From: CBDCXE01 sp965223725 [NCBI: Nitrospinota bacterium]
Lineage (GTDB): Bacteria; Nitrospinota_A; UBA7883
DNA: 64,000 nt
NCBI GenBank assembly: GCA_965223725.1
Contig: CBDCXE010000006.1
Location: 1-64,000, forward strand
Direction of reading: 5' to 3'
Both the position numbers and the translations under genes were made by a program. How positions within the stretch are numbered: position 1 is the first letter of the stretch; each line of letters begins with the position of its first letter. Below, one piece after another: positions 38,974 through 48,947 of this stretch. The notes below the pieces were generated by a model. It searched no databases, was not told the DNA's origin, and saw nothing but the letters and a program-made list of their open reading frames with translations.

Positions 38974-40172
38974 GTTCTGTAGTCAGCGTTGATTTTAACG
39001 TAGTCGTACGACAGGTCACAGGTCCACACTTCCGCGCCCGCCTTCCCGGCGCCCAGGTCGATATCGATTCTGATATTTCTGTTTTTCAGCTTCGGCGCCA
39101 GGCGTTTCTCCCAGTCACCAGCAGCCACGGCGCCGTTTCTGTAAACTGTGATACCGCCTATTTTCAGGGTGATGCGCTCCGGGTCAATCGGCGCCCCGCA
39201 ATAGCCAACGGCGCACAATATCCGCCCCCAGTTGGCGTCTTCACCAAACATGGCGGTTTTCACCAGGCTCGATTTCGCCACCGCCATGGCCGTTTTCTTC
39301 GCATCCGTTTCACGCTTTGCGCCTTTGACGGCCACGGTGATAAACTTGGTGGCGCCCTCGCCATCCATGGCTACTTTCTTCGCCAGGTCAGCGCAGACCT
39401 TACAAACATTTTTCACCAGCGCCCGGTAACGCGCGCCGGACGGTTTATCGATCATCGGCGCGCCTGATGCGCCGTTGGCCAGTATGATCAGCATATCGCT
39501 GGTGCTGGTGTCGCCATCCACCGTCACCCGGGCAAACGAAGCGGCGTTGGCCTCCTTTGTCAGCGCCTTCAGTGCGTTTTTCGATATGGCCGCGTCGGTG
39601 GTAACGAAGCAGAGCATCGTCGCCATGTTCGGATGGACCATCCCGGAGCCTTTCGCGCAACCGCCGACTGTTATTTTCCTTCTGCCCGCCATATAGCTGG
39701 CGGACGCTTCCTTGCTCACCAGGTCGGTGGTCATGATTGCCTTGGCCGCCGCCGCGCCGCCTTTCTCATCGAGGGTTGGCGCCAGCTCGGCAATGCCATT
39801 CTCTATCTTCCGTATCGGCAGCGGCTGACCTATCACGCCGGTGGAGGCGACGATCATCTGGCCCGCCCGGCAACCGGTCATCTCCGCCGCCTTGACCGCC
39901 ATCCGCTTCGCGTCTCGCAACGCATTTTCCGTAAGGGTGTTGGAGTTGCCGGAGTTGGCGACAACACCGCGGATGTATCGTGATCGCAAATGGGACCGTG
40001 AAACGACAACCGGCGCCCCCTTCACCCGATTGGTGGTGAACACACCCCACCCGACGGCTGGCGGGTCCGATACTATCATCGCCAGGTCAGGCTCGTTGAC
40101 TTTTTTGACGCCGCAATGCAGACCGCCGGCGATGAAACCCTTGGCGGCGGTAACTCCGCTTCGTTTACCCAT
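38970..40172 (-). CDS. argJ: Bifunctional ornithine acetyltransferase/N-acetylglutamate synthase
   Basis: 400 residues. Recycles the acetyl group in arginine synthesis and may also make N-acetylglutamate. The self-cleavage site is Ala184-Thr185 in KGSGMVHPNMATML, so the precursor should split into two chains, with Thr185 as nucleophile. It is coupled to argC by a one-base overlap (TGATG). Confidence 0.95.
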   Translation of the reverse strand: MGKRSGVTAAKGFIAGGLHCGVKKVNEPDLAMIVSDPPAVGWGVFTTNRVKGAPVVVSRSHLRSRYIRGVVANSGNSNTLTENALRDAKRMAVKAAEMTGCRAGQMIVASTGVIGQPLPIRKIENGIAELAPTLDEKGGAAAAKAIMTTDLVSKEASASYMAGRRKITVGGCAKGSGMVHPNMATMLCFVTTDAAISKNALKALTKEANAASFARVTVDGDTSTSDMLIILANGASGAPMIDKPSGARYRALVKNVCKVCADLAKKVAMDGEGATKFITVAVKGAKRETDAKKTAMAVAKSSLVKTAMFGEDANWGRILCAVGYCGAPIDPERITLKIGGITVYRNGAVAAGDWEKRLAPKLKNRNIRIDIDLGAGKAGAEVWTCDLSYDYVKINADYRT

Positions 40173-41200
40173 CAGCCCGACAACCCCGCGGCTTCATCGA
40201 AGCCGTAACTGATATTGAAACATTGCACAGCCTGACCCGACGCGCCTTTGATTAGGTTGTCCAACGTGGCGGTGATTATCATCGAGCCGGTTCGCTTATC
40301 CACTGCGACGTTGATGAACGCGCCATTATGCCCGGTTGTCCATTTCATATGCGGGTAAGAGTCGCACACCGTCACAAACCGGCTGTCCCGGTAGAACCCT
40401 TGATACAGCTCCTTCGCATTATCTGCGGTTACTTCCTGTTTTGTTTTTATCGTTATGGTGCTATAGATCCCTCTGGCCGTCGGCAGCAGATGCGGAATGA
40501 ACATTACCTTGACCGGCTTTGGCGCCAGGTTCGTAAGCTCCTGCTCGATCTCCGGGGTGTGGCGATGGTTCGGCGCGCCATAGGCGAAAAAGTTGCCCTC
40601 CAGCTCGGCGAACATATAGTCCGGCTCCGTCTTGCGGCCAGCGCCCGATACACCAGATACAGAGTTAATTATTATGGAGCCATGGTCCACCCAGTCAACC
40701 CCCATCACCGGAGCCAGCGCCAGGATCGCCGATGTTGGATAACAGCCTGGGACCGCTACAAGGTCCGCCCCCGCGATCTTCCCTTTATACAGCTCCGGCA
40801 ACCCATAGACCGAGCGTTGCAGGTATTCAGACGCTGTGTGCGGCGTGTTGTACCATTCGCTATATACAGCGCTGTCTTTCAGTCGAAAATCGGCCGACAG
40901 GTCGAACACCTTTTTGCCCGCTTCTATAAACCGTGGCGCCACGCTCATCGATTCGCGATGGGGAAGGCACAGAAATATTGCGTCCAGCTGGTCCATGTCC
41001 ACATCATCATGACTTTCAAAAATCATCGGCGCCGAGTTTGCGAACCGGGGGAACGCTTCGGCCAGGGCTTTCCCTCTGAACGTATCGGAAGTGATCTGCC
41101 GCAGGTTCACCTCTGGATGGTCCAACAACAGGCTGGTCAACTCCACCCCGGTGTATCCTGCCGCCCCGATTATTCCTGTGTTTATCATTGTATATGCCAA
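40172..41200 (-). CDS. argC: N-acetyl-gamma-glutamyl-phosphate reductase
   Basis: 342 residues. Third step of arginine synthesis. The NADP-binding GAAGYTGVEL is at residues 13-22. The catalytic Cys153 is in VPGCYPTSAIL, and the His in PNHRHTPEIEQEL. It follows rpsI on the same strand and precedes argJ. The rplM-rpsI-argC order is known in several delta-type lineages. Confidence 0.95.
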   Translation of the reverse strand: MAYTMINTGIIGAAGYTGVELTSLLLDHPEVNLRQITSDTFRGKALAEAFPRFANSAPMIFESHDDVDMDQLDAIFLCLPHRESMSVAPRFIEAGKKVFDLSADFRLKDSAVYSEWYNTPHTASEYLQRSVYGLPELYKGKIAGADLVAVPGCYPTSAILALAPVMGVDWVDHGSIIINSVSGVSGAGRKTEPDYMFAELEGNFFAYGAPNHRHTPEIEQELTNLAPKPVKVMFIPHLLPTARGIYSTITIKTKQEVTADNAKELYQGFYRDSRFVTVCDSYPHMKWTTGHNGAFINVAVDKRTGSMIITATLDNLIKGASGQAVQCFNISYGFDEAAGLSG

Positions 41201-41353
41201 CTCTTAAATGTTTCGTATTTTTCACAATATACAGTAGTCGAGTTTTGCCGATGGGTCAATCGCCATGGGGTGATGCGCGCCAAGGCAGAACTGTATTGTG
41301 AAATTTGTTGAGATAGAAACAGGCCCGGCGCTTTTACGCCTGCCCGAACAGTT

Positions 41354-41755
41354 CTAACGTTTGGAGAACTGGAACCTTTTGCGGGCGCCAGGCTGGCCCG
41401 GCTTTTTCCGTTCCTTGACCCGCGGGTCCCTGGTGAGGAAGCCGGCTTTTTTGATCGCCTTGCGCAACTCCGGGTCGTACTCCAGCAAGGCTTTAGATAT
41501 GCCATGGCGCACCGCGCCCATCTGCCCGCTCAAGCCGCCGCCCCGCACTGTGCATACAACGTCGATCTTATCGCCCAGTTCGGCGATCTCCAATGGCCGA
41601 CGCAGTGTCGCATCGCCGGTGGAGCGTTTGAAATAGTCAGTCGACTTTTTCTTGTTGACCGTTATATTGCCTTCACCCGATGTGATCCAGACTCTGGCGG
41701 TTGCGGTTTTTCTTCTGCCGGTGGCATAGTAGCGGTCATCGCCTTGATGGGCCAT
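41354..41755 (-). CDS. rpsI: 30S ribosomal protein S9
   Basis: 133 residues. [15 protein letters not shown] at the start and the [17 protein letters not shown] tail that reaches the P-site tRNA are both present. It starts directly after the rplM stop. Confidence 0.97.
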   Translation of the reverse strand: MAHQGDDRYYATGRRKTATARVWITSGEGNITVNKKKSTDYFKRSTGDATLRRPLEIAELGDKIDVVCTVRGGGLSGQMGAVRHGISKALLEYDPELRKAIKKAGFLTRDPRVKERKKPGQPGARKRFQFSKR

Positions 41756-42208
41756 TTATGTAATCTCCAATGGTTTGGGCTTTTGCGCCTCATGGGGATG
41801 AGCAGGGCCAGAGTATACTTTCAGCTTTTCCATAAGTTGTCGGCTGAGCCGGTTTTTCGGTAACATCCGCTCCACAGCCTTTCTGATCACCTGATCAGGC
41901 TTGCTTTCCAGCATCTCCCGCGCGGTGGCGGATTTCAGGCTGCCGATATAGCCGGAATGTCTGTAGTAGATCTTCTGATCGATTTTTCGCCCGGTAAGGC
42001 CCACCTTTTCTGCGTTTATAACCACAACAAATGACCCGGTGTCGACATGGGGTGTAAACACAGCTTTATCCTTGCCGCGCAATGTATTGGCAATTTTCAC
42101 CGCCATACGGCCAAGGGAGACGCCATCGGCATCCACAATATACCAGGCGCTGTCACCGCGTTTATAATCTTCCTGTTTGGCGGAAAATGTCTTTGTTACG
42201 TTTTTCAT
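41756..42208 (-). CDS. rplM: 50S ribosomal protein L13
   Basis: 150 residues from ATG 42208 ([14 protein letters not shown]). A longer in-frame start at 42274 adds a hydrophobic lead not seen in L13 and was not chosen. [15 protein letters not shown] and [13 protein letters not shown] segments are family features. It is the usual partner of rpsI and is divergent from yggS. Confidence 0.95.
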   Translation of the reverse strand: MKNVTKTFSAKQEDYKRGDSAWYIVDADGVSLGRMAVKIANTLRGKDKAVFTPHVDTGSFVVVINAEKVGLTGRKIDQKIYYRHSGYIGSLKSATAREMLESKPDQVIRKAVERMLPKNRLSRQLMEKLKVYSGPAHPHEAQKPKPLEIT

Positions 42209-42380
42209 CAATTTGTTGTCTGTTTCCAATAATAGCAAAACGATCATTTTGCGCGTGTAGCTAACTATTGTCAACTATATTTTTTCGGTTATCATAAACA
42301 GCATGTAGGGTTAGTCTCTGTTTGAATAGTATAGATGGTTCGGTTACGATGTCTGTCAACTGATAAGGTTATATACAAGC

Positions 42381-43076
42381 ATGTCGACTATCGCTGAAAA
42401 TTTGAGTGAAATAAAGACAAGGGTGGCGCGGGCCGCCGCAAAAGCAGGGCGTAGCGCCGATGAGATAGAGATCGTGGCCGTCTCGAAAGCGGTTGATGTG
42501 GATCAGGCGCTGGCAGCGTTGGAGGCGGGCGCCACAGACCTGGGCGAATCGAGAATTCAGGAGGCCAGACGTAAATTCGAATCTATCGGGGGCCAGGCGA
42601 AGTGGCACATGATCGGGCCGTTGCAGACAAACAAGGCGAAGTATTGCCCTGGACTGTTTGCGCTGATTCATTCTGTAGACAGGCTGGAGCTGGTCCGGGA
42701 GCTGGCCCACCGGGCGGAACTGACCGGCGTGACGATAGACTGTTTGTTGCAGGTCAACCTTTCCGGTGAGGAACAAAAGTCCGGATGCGACCGGGATGAA
42801 GCGGTTTCGCTGATCAAGGCCAGCGGCGATGGCGGGCTTGTCCGGTTTTGCGGATTGATGACTATACCGCCTTACAACGAGGACCCGGAGGCGTCGCGCC
42901 CGATCTTCCGCGAGTTGGCAAACCTGAAGATAGAGATAGAAAGACTAGGGCTCGAAAACTGTTCCATGGATAAAATATCGATGGGTATGACCGGTGATTT
43001 TGAAATCGCCATCGAGGAGGGCGCGACGATAGTGCGAATCGGGACAGGAATTTTCGGCAAAAGGGTATACAATTAG
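42381..43076 (+). CDS. yggS: Pyridoxal phosphate homeostasis protein (YggS/PLPBP family)
   Basis: 231 residues, alanine-racemase-like barrel. The PLP-binding Lys is in IVAVSKAVDV. WHMIGPLQTNKAK and LSMGMTGDF-like (ISMGMTGDFEIAI) motifs are present. The protein binds PLP without known catalysis. The next genes, proC and yggT, are the usual neighbours. Confidence 0.93.
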   Translation: MSTIAENLSEIKTRVARAAAKAGRSADEIEIVAVSKAVDVDQALAALEAGATDLGESRIQEARRKFESIGGQAKWHMIGPLQTNKAKYCPGLFALIHSVDRLELVRELAHRAELTGVTIDCLLQVNLSGEEQKSGCDRDEAVSLIKASGDGGLVRFCGLMTIPPYNEDPEASRPIFRELANLKIEIERLGLENCSMDKISMGMTGDFEIAIEEGATIVRIGTGIFGKRVYN

Positions 43077-43114
43077 CTATCGGTGAATTACTAAAATATT
43101 AAAGGTCAAGTAGT

Positions 43115-43927
43115 ATGATAAAAAGCAAAAGGATCGCTTTTATCGGCGCCGGATTCATGGGCGGGGCGCTTATCCGCGGGCTGGTGGAATCGAAAGCTGT
43201 AACACCCCGTTATGTGATTGCGTATGACCCAAATGATCAGGCGATAAAACCACTGGCTGAAGATCTGAAAATCAGAACTGCGGCCGGCAATCTGCAAGCT
43301 GTGTCAGACGCCGATATTGTGGTGCTGGCGGTTAAGCCGCAGACACTGGACTCGGTGCTGAAGATTATCGGCAAAAAACTGGGTAAACGGAAGCTGGTGA
43401 TCTCTATCGCAGCCGGCGTCAAAATATCAACCCTGGCGAAACGAATGCCGATTGGCGCGCGCATCATCCGCGCCATGCCGAACATGGCCGCCTCTGTGGG
43501 CCAAGCGGCGACTGCGCTGTGCGCCGGGCCGAAGGTGAAAAAAGACGACATACTCATGGCGCGGCAGATTTTCGACGCAGTGGGCGAGTCTGTGGTGGTG
43601 GAAGAAGAATTGATGGACGCGGTGACCGGATTGTCCGGCTCTGGCCCGGCGTTTGTATATCTGTTTCTGGAAGCGATGATAGACGCAGGAGTGCAATGTG
43701 GGCTGACGAGGGATGTGGCCACCGAGCTGGCGGGGCAGACTTTGTATGGCGCTTCGTTGGTCACACGCAAATCGGGCGAGCATCCGGCGCTGTTGAAAGA
43801 TATGATCACATCACCCGGTGGCACCACCATAGCCGGGCTGGCCTCGTTGGAAGGAGACCGGTTCCGGGGCGCGGTGATCAAGGCGGTGGAAGCGGCGAAA
43901 AAACGATCGGAAGAGCTGGGTGATTAA
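43115..43927 (+). CDS. proC: Pyrroline-5-carboxylate reductase
   Basis: 270 residues. Last step of proline synthesis. The N-terminal GAGFMGGALIRG dinucleotide-binding loop and the C-terminal TGLSGSGPAFVYLFLEA and MITSPGGTTIAGL motifs match ProC. Confidence 0.95.
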   Translation: MIKSKRIAFIGAGFMGGALIRGLVESKAVTPRYVIAYDPNDQAIKPLAEDLKIRTAAGNLQAVSDADIVVLAVKPQTLDSVLKIIGKKLGKRKLVISIAAGVKISTLAKRMPIGARIIRAMPNMAASVGQAATALCAGPKVKKDDILMARQIFDAVGESVVVEEELMDAVTGLSGSGPAFVYLFLEAMIDAGVQCGLTRDVATELAGQTLYGASLVTRKSGEHPALLKDMITSPGGTTIAGLASLEGDRFRGAVIKAVEAAKKRSEELGD

Positions 43928-43952
43928 CATCGATTTTATAGGGAAACGATAA

Positions 43953-44261
43953 ATGTTCATATTGGGTAACTTTCTGATAGCATTCGCGCAGGTTCTTAAT
44001 ATAGCGCTCACCATTTATTTGTGGGTGGTGATTATCCGGGCGCTGATCTCGTGGGTCAACCCGGACCCATACAATCCCATCGTTCGGTTCCTGCACTCTG
44101 TCACCGACCCGGTGTTATACCCGATCCAGCGCGCCATCCCACCCGCCGGCGGTATCGACTTTTCACCTATCATCCTCATATTGGGTATATACTTTCTGCA
44201 ATATTTTCTGGTGCGCACATTGATACAGATAGGCCAGTCTCTGCATGGCTCTGCTATGTGA
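43953..44261 (+). CDS. yggT: YggT family membrane protein
   Basis: 102 residues with two hydrophobic segments (about 5-30 and 65-90). RALISWVNPDPYNPIVRFL and LYPIQRAIPPAGGIDFSP are the YggT repeat motifs. The role is not clear; links to membrane homeostasis and septum-related loci are reported for the family. It overlaps the next gene by 17 bases. Confidence 0.9.
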   Translation: MFILGNFLIAFAQVLNIALTIYLWVVIIRALISWVNPDPYNPIVRFLHSVTDPVLYPIQRAIPPAGGIDFSPIILILGIYFLQYFLVRTLIQIGQSLHGSAM

Positions 44262-44592
44262 CATGCCAGGTCGATCGTTGGATGGGTCCGGGCTGGATAT
44301 TTCCATAGATAAAAAAGGCGCTGTCGCTTTTGCCGTCCGCGCCGTACCGAGGGCGTCTGGCAGTGAAGTGATCGGTATACACGAAGGTGCCTTGAAAGTG
44401 CGCCTCGGCTCCCCTCCGGTGGATGGCGCTGCTAACAAAGAGCTGATAGCATGCCTCTCAAAATTTTTCAAAGTTTCAAAATCCTCAATCAGCATCGTAA
44501 GTGGTCAATTATCCAGAAATAAAAGGGTCTCGATGGCAGGAATTACTCCGGAAAAAGTTATGGCAACAGCCGATAAGTTGAGCAAACGGTGA
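44245..44592 (+). CDS. yggU: DUF167 (YggU) family protein
   Basis: 115 residues. VRAVPRASGSEVIGIHEG and PPVDGAANKELIACLSKFF define the DUF167 fold. Its function is unknown, but it is a very common neighbour of yggT. The start is ATG 44245, or in-frame ATG 44263. Confidence 0.88.
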   Translation: MALLCDMPGRSLDGSGLDISIDKKGAVAFAVRAVPRASGSEVIGIHEGALKVRLGSPPVDGAANKELIACLSKFFKVSKSSISIVSGQLSRNKRVSMAGITPEKVMATADKLSKR

Positions 44593-44646
44593 GTCTGCCT
44601 GTATGATATATTGCAGGTTGATATAAAATTGTATGGAGAGTTTTTG

Positions 44647-45030
44647 ATGTTACAAAGGTTCACAATTGCTATTATTCTGGGCGTCTCTTTATCCGGCTGT
44701 GTGGCTCTGACAGCGGGCGGTGTGGGCGCAGCCGCGGGCGCGTATGTGTGGGTCAATGGCAATCTGCATCGCCACTATACAGCGCCATTCGAATCGACCT
44801 GGGACAGCGCCCTCACCGCCCTGGACAGGATGGGTTATGAGGTGGTGGATAAAAGCCACGATGAGTATGAGGGTGAAATAACCGCCCAAATAACGAAAAA
44901 TGAAGGGGTGCAGGTCACTCTCGAGCGATGGACCAATGCAGAAACCAGGGTGACCGTCCGGGTGGGCGCGCTGGGCGACAAGGATATATCCACCGCCATC
45001 CATGATGAAATCAACAAAGCCCTCTATTAA
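44647..45030 (+). CDS. DUF3568-like lipoprotein
   Basis: 127 residues from ATG 44647 (GGAGAG ribosome-binding site upstream). The signal peptide ends in lipobox LSGC, so Cys follows after about 18 residues. A Gly/Ala-rich hydrophobic stretch (AGGVGAAAGAYVWV) comes next, then an alpha/beta domain (ESTWDSALTALDRMGYEVV) typical of DUF3568. It is probably periplasmic or on the outer membrane. Its function is unknown. Confidence 0.75.
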   Translation: MLQRFTIAIILGVSLSGCVALTAGGVGAAAGAYVWVNGNLHRHYTAPFESTWDSALTALDRMGYEVVDKSHDEYEGEITAQITKNEGVQVTLERWTNAETRVTVRVGALGDKDISTAIHDEINKALY

Positions 45031-45036
45031 GGAGTG

Positions 45037-45933
45037 ATGGCCGTGACCACAGGGATAGGTATTTCCACCAGCTATCGGTCTGGCGTCATCACCGACGGGG
45101 CGAACCTTGCCAAGGCGCTGGCGCAGCTGGGTGTGGGCGCTATTGAGCTTGATAATTCCCTCGCGCCAGATACACGGGAAAAGCTTATTGCGTCTATTAG
45201 TGACCATGGCCTGAGCCTTGTATCTGTTTGCGCTATGGGGGGTGATGATCTCTGCTCGACGGACCATCAATTGCGCCAGGGAGCCGTTGATAATGTGAAA
45301 CAAACCATTTCGCTGGCTTCAGACATCAGGGCGAAGGCTGTTGTTCTCCATTGCGGCGCTGTGCCTATGGATAAAACAATTTCAGAATTTCAGCGGATGT
45401 ATGACACAGGGACTTTGGGAACTGTTGATGGACAGCGATATGTCAATGATATGAAAATAATGCGCCTTGGTTATCGTGGCCTTACATTCGAGCAATTGCT
45501 CCGAAGCCTGGAAGAGATAAATAAAGAGGCGGAACGGCAGGGTGTTTATATTGGCCTGGAAAACCGGTATTACCTGCGCGACTATCCAGATTTTGAGGAG
45601 ATGGCCATCATATTTTGCCGGATGGATGGTTCGAAAATAATGTATTGGCACGACACCGGATATGCGCAGGTTCAGGATAATCTGGGGATCATGCCGCATG
45701 AAGCCTGGCTGAAAGAATTTTCCGAGCGAATGATCGGTGTCCATATCCACGACGCTGTTGGATATAACGATCGTATGGCGCCCCCGGCGAAAGGGAAAGA
45801 CAGTGTCGATTTCGGTATGCTTAAAAAATACATTGGTAACGATATGGTCAAAATTCTTAAACTGAATGATGGTGTCACCGACCAGCAAGCCGAAGCAAGT
45901 ATCGGCTGGTTGATCGCCCAGGGCCTCGGTTGA
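45037..45933 (+). CDS. Sugar phosphate isomerase/epimerase family TIM-barrel protein (xylose isomerase-like)
   Basis: About 298 residues. Xylose-isomerase-like TIM barrel: GLENRYYLRDYPDFEEM, YWHDTGYAQV and GVHIHDAVGYNDRMAPP give the divalent-metal-binding Glu, Asp and His residues of AP-endonuclease-2-type enzymes. The substrate is unknown. The start is unclear: ATG 45037 lies only 3 bases after AAGGAG, while GTG 45043 has ideal spacing. Confidence 0.75.
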   Translation: MAVTTGIGISTSYRSGVITDGANLAKALAQLGVGAIELDNSLAPDTREKLIASISDHGLSLVSVCAMGGDDLCSTDHQLRQGAVDNVKQTISLASDIRAKAVVLHCGAVPMDKTISEFQRMYDTGTLGTVDGQRYVNDMKIMRLGYRGLTFEQLLRSLEEINKEAERQGVYIGLENRYYLRDYPDFEEMAIIFCRMDGSKIMYWHDTGYAQVQDNLGIMPHEAWLKEFSERMIGVHIHDAVGYNDRMAPPAKGKDSVDFGMLKKYIGNDMVKILKLNDGVTDQQAEASIGWLIAQGLG

Positions 45934-45942
45934 ACTATCCCC

Positions 45943-47097
45943 ATGAGCCATATAGGCTTTGACCTTCGCGCACTGCAGCATGGCTATAAGGCCCACAAGG
46001 CAAGGGGCATTGGTGTATACGCCCGGAATATGATTGAAAGGAGCGGGCTGGCCCCCAGTGGCTTGGAAATAATTCCATTTCACGACCCGCAATATGAATC
46101 GGAGGAGCCTGATTCACATGGTTCGTCTCCCTATGAATACTCCGCTGATAATCTTGCTCGTAAAATAAGTGGCGAGTATTTCTGGCTGCATCTCTGTTTT
46201 GCGAAGGTTATAAAGTCTTCCGCTGGCAAGGCAGGCGTTGGCGCTTTTTTCTTTCCCACCCACTTGGATGTCCCGATAAACCTTGGTGTGCCGTATGCCG
46301 TTACGGCCCACGACATGATAAACACAGTCTTTTGTGAGCCGGGCAAACAGTCGATATCCAGAAAGATGGATAACGCGCGGCAGGTACATGTGCTTAAAAA
46401 CGCTCATCTGATCCTGGCTGGTTCTGTTTGCGCCAAGGATGATATCATTCGATGCGCCAATGTTGACCCGGAAAAAATTGTAGTGACTTATTACGGAGTC
46501 GACCCCAGGTTCAAGCCGGGCGTGCAAAGCTCCAGCGGCCGGTTTGAATTACCAGACAAGTATATCTTGCATGTGGGTGGTATCGATTGGCGCAAAAACA
46601 GCGGTCTGTTGTTGGACGCTTTTGCCAGGCTGAACAAGGCTCGGCCGGAATACCAGCTGGTAATGGCTGGGGATATAAAAAATGACAGCCGATATGATGA
46701 TTTCAAAAATGACCTTGCAAAACGCTCGCTGGAACCTGTCGTTCACACGCCTGGGTATGTGACCACTGAAGAGCTGATATTAATATACAACAAGGCGGCG
46801 CTTCTATTATACCCGAGCCTGTATGAAGGATTCGGGCTGCCCGTGCTGGAGGCTATGTCTTGCGGAACTCCTGTTATTACAACGAACCGCTCTTCCATTC
46901 CAGAGGTGGCGGGCGATGCGGCAATACTGCTCGACCCGGATAAGCCGGAATCATTCGCAGAGGCATTGATCAGATTGACCGGATCGGAAAATGAAAGAAA
47001 GCGTTTGTCTGAGGCAGGTTTAAGGCAGGCGGATAAATTTTCGTGGGATCGGTGCGCCAAAGAAACATATGAGGCCTTGTGGGCAAGCTTTCAATGA
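45943..47097 (+). CDS. Glycosyltransferase family 4
   Basis: 384 residues, GT-B. GIGVYARNMIERS lies in the acceptor half. The donor half has ILHVGGIDWRKNSGLLLDAF and YPSLYEGFGLPVLEAMSCGTPVI. Similar proteins are mannosyl- or rhamnosyl-type transferases of O-antigen and exopolysaccharide. The exact sugar is unknown. It is 9 bases after the TIM-barrel gene. Confidence 0.88.
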   Translation: MSHIGFDLRALQHGYKAHKARGIGVYARNMIERSGLAPSGLEIIPFHDPQYESEEPDSHGSSPYEYSADNLARKISGEYFWLHLCFAKVIKSSAGKAGVGAFFFPTHLDVPINLGVPYAVTAHDMINTVFCEPGKQSISRKMDNARQVHVLKNAHLILAGSVCAKDDIIRCANVDPEKIVVTYYGVDPRFKPGVQSSSGRFELPDKYILHVGGIDWRKNSGLLLDAFARLNKARPEYQLVMAGDIKNDSRYDDFKNDLAKRSLEPVVHTPGYVTTEELILIYNKAALLLYPSLYEGFGLPVLEAMSCGTPVITTNRSSIPEVAGDAAILLDPDKPESFAEALIRLTGSENERKRLSEAGLRQADKFSWDRCAKETYEALWASFQ

Positions 47098-47208
47098 TAG
47101 CGCGCGCCTGTTAAGCTGGTCTGGCCCGGCGCTATTGATATTGTTCAGCTAGCGGTTCGCTGAATATTTGGACCAATTGCGTATAACTGCATGGTATTAT
47201 TCTAACGC

Positions 47209-48372
47209 ATGCGAGTGATAGACAAATATATAATCAAAGAACAGTCGAAGATTTTTTTCCTGGCAATATTTATACTCTTCTCTGTTCTGATGCTGGAGAA
47301 AGTAAATTTTCTGTCTGACCTTCTGCTGACACAACGGGCGCCGGTCAGCATGATCGCCCGATTACTGGTCTATATTAGCCCCACCTTTTTGACGCTTGCC
47401 ATTCCATTGGCGGTTTTGATGTCAACGTTGATGAGTTTTTCACGGTTGTCGGCGGAAAATGAGATTACAGCCATGCGCGCGGGGGGTATTTCGCTCTATC
47501 GTCTGCTGGCGCCTGCGCTGGCCATGTCGGTGGTGGCCGCTGGCATTACCTTGTACCTCACGGTCAGCCTGACACATCAGGGTAACCTCGCGTTCCGGCA
47601 GACTGTTATCGAAATTTTGCAATCGAACTTTAACCTGGATATCAAGGAGCGCAAGTTCTATTCCGATTTCCCCGGGTTCATTATTCATGTAAATGAAAAT
47701 AATGACGGCATACTCACTGGTGTATTTATCTCCGACCAGCGCAAGCAGGCAAAATCAAAAATTATCGAAGCGCGCTCCGGCAAATTGACCCCGCAGGCGG
47801 ATAGCGAATATATGACTATGAAGCTGTTTGATGGCGTCATCCATACCATCACAGAGGGGGGGGCATACAGGACTATATCGTATAATGAATACCTGCTTGT
47901 TCTCGACCTTTCAAAAAAGCTCGCCCAACCTTTGGAAAAGGAGATTCCGCATCTGTCGGTGCCAGAGCTGAGGGGCAAGATCGCGTCTCTGGAATCCAAG
48001 GGTATGACAGCATATGCGGAAACCGTGGCGATTTATAAAAAATATTCTATACCGTTCGGGTGCCTTGTTCTAGGTCTATTAGGCGCTCCTGTGGGCGTGA
48101 TGACACACCGTCGTGGGAAAGCCGGAGGGTTCGGGGCCGGGGTGTTATTGATTGTGCTTAACTATTTATTCCTAATGGTTGGTGAAGGGCTAGGTTCCGG
48201 TGGAAAGATACATCCAGTGATCGCAATGTGGGGGCCGAACTTGGTGATGGGCGCGATCGCTTTCTATATTATCAACCGCGTGTCGAAAGATACAATGCCT
48301 TCGAAGTTAGGGCTGCTGATATCTGATGCCTGGAAATCCATAAGGTCCTTATGGTCGAGGAAACAACATTGA
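47209..48372 (+). CDS. lptF: LptF/LptG family LPS export permease
   Basis: 387 residues. Three helices at each end flank a periplasmic jelly-roll domain (about 130-270). MRVIDKYIIKEQSKIFFLAI is the usual N-terminus. With LptB and a partner permease it extracts LPS from the inner membrane toward LptC/A. Only one family member is in the window, so LptG is elsewhere or the two roles are not separated. There is no SD before the ATG, and a TATTAT box is 8 bases upstream, so a leaderless mRNA is possible. Confidence 0.88.
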   Translation: MRVIDKYIIKEQSKIFFLAIFILFSVLMLEKVNFLSDLLLTQRAPVSMIARLLVYISPTFLTLAIPLAVLMSTLMSFSRLSAENEITAMRAGGISLYRLLAPALAMSVVAAGITLYLTVSLTHQGNLAFRQTVIEILQSNFNLDIKERKFYSDFPGFIIHVNENNDGILTGVFISDQRKQAKSKIIEARSGKLTPQADSEYMTMKLFDGVIHTITEGGAYRTISYNEYLLVLDLSKKLAQPLEKEIPHLSVPELRGKIASLESKGMTAYAETVAIYKKYSIPFGCLVLGLLGAPVGVMTHRRGKAGGFGAGVLLIVLNYLFLMVGEGLGSGGKIHPVIAMWGPNLVMGAIAFYIINRVSKDTMPSKLGLLISDAWKSIRSLWSRKQH

Positions 48373-48947
48373 TCGACGCGTTATTCAAGCTGGATGAGAT
48401 GGTTTTCCTATGGGTAAACAACAGGTGGTCTTCGTCATTTATGGATGCCCTGATGACAATCGTGACGGTGGCGGGCGACTGGCCTGTTTGGCTGGTTGTG
48501 GGGTTGATAGCGATCTGGTTTGCAAAACTGGAAAATCAGCGCAGAGCCGCGCTGGTGTTTATACTCACCATGCTGGTTGCGGGCAGCGCGCTGCACGCCA
48601 TCAAGCAGGTCGCCCCGAGGGATCGGCCGCTCAAGCATTTTCAGGAGCGGATCGAAACCGGCGAGGTGACGGTGAACACGCCACATAACAAACTGTATCA
48701 CCGCTCTTTTCCATCGGGGCATTCGCAGGCGGCGTTCACCGCGGCCATGTTTTTCGCTCTCTATTTCAAAAGGTACTGGGTGTTGGTTTTAATCGCGGCG
48801 GGGGTTGTGGCGATATCCAGGGTGTATCTGGGTGTTCATTTCCCCACGGACATCGTGGTCGGGTCGGCCCTCGGCATGGTTGTGGCGTGGGTTGTGTACA
48901 GGCTGGACAAGCTCTCCCCGGCTAACGTCGGCTCTGCGGAATCATAG
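48351..48947 (+). CDS. PAP2 family phosphatase
   Basis: 198 residues, about five helices. The three acid-phosphatase motifs are KQVAPRDRP, FPSGHSQAAF and SRVYLGVHFPTD. Family members remove phosphate from undecaprenyl pyrophosphate, phosphatidic acid or lipid A. It overlaps lptF by 22 bases, so a role in envelope lipid recycling is likely. The substrate is not known. Confidence 0.88.
   Translation: MVEETTLIDALFKLDEMVFLWVNNRWSSSFMDALMTIVTVAGDWPVWLVVGLIAIWFAKLENQRRAALVFILTMLVAGSALHAIKQVAPRDRPLKHFQERIETGEVTVNTPHNKLYHRSFPSGHSQAAFTAAMFFALYFKRYWVLVLIAAGVVAISRVYLGVHFPTDIVVGSALGMVVAWVVYRLDKLSPANVGSAES

Noticed and set aside
40328-41311. Long open frame opposite argC
   Set aside because: A shadow frame; argC is complete with its catalytic Cys.
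42209-42274. Longer L13 start
   Set aside because: It adds a hydrophobic lead foreign to L13; MKNVTKTF at 42208 is a normal start.
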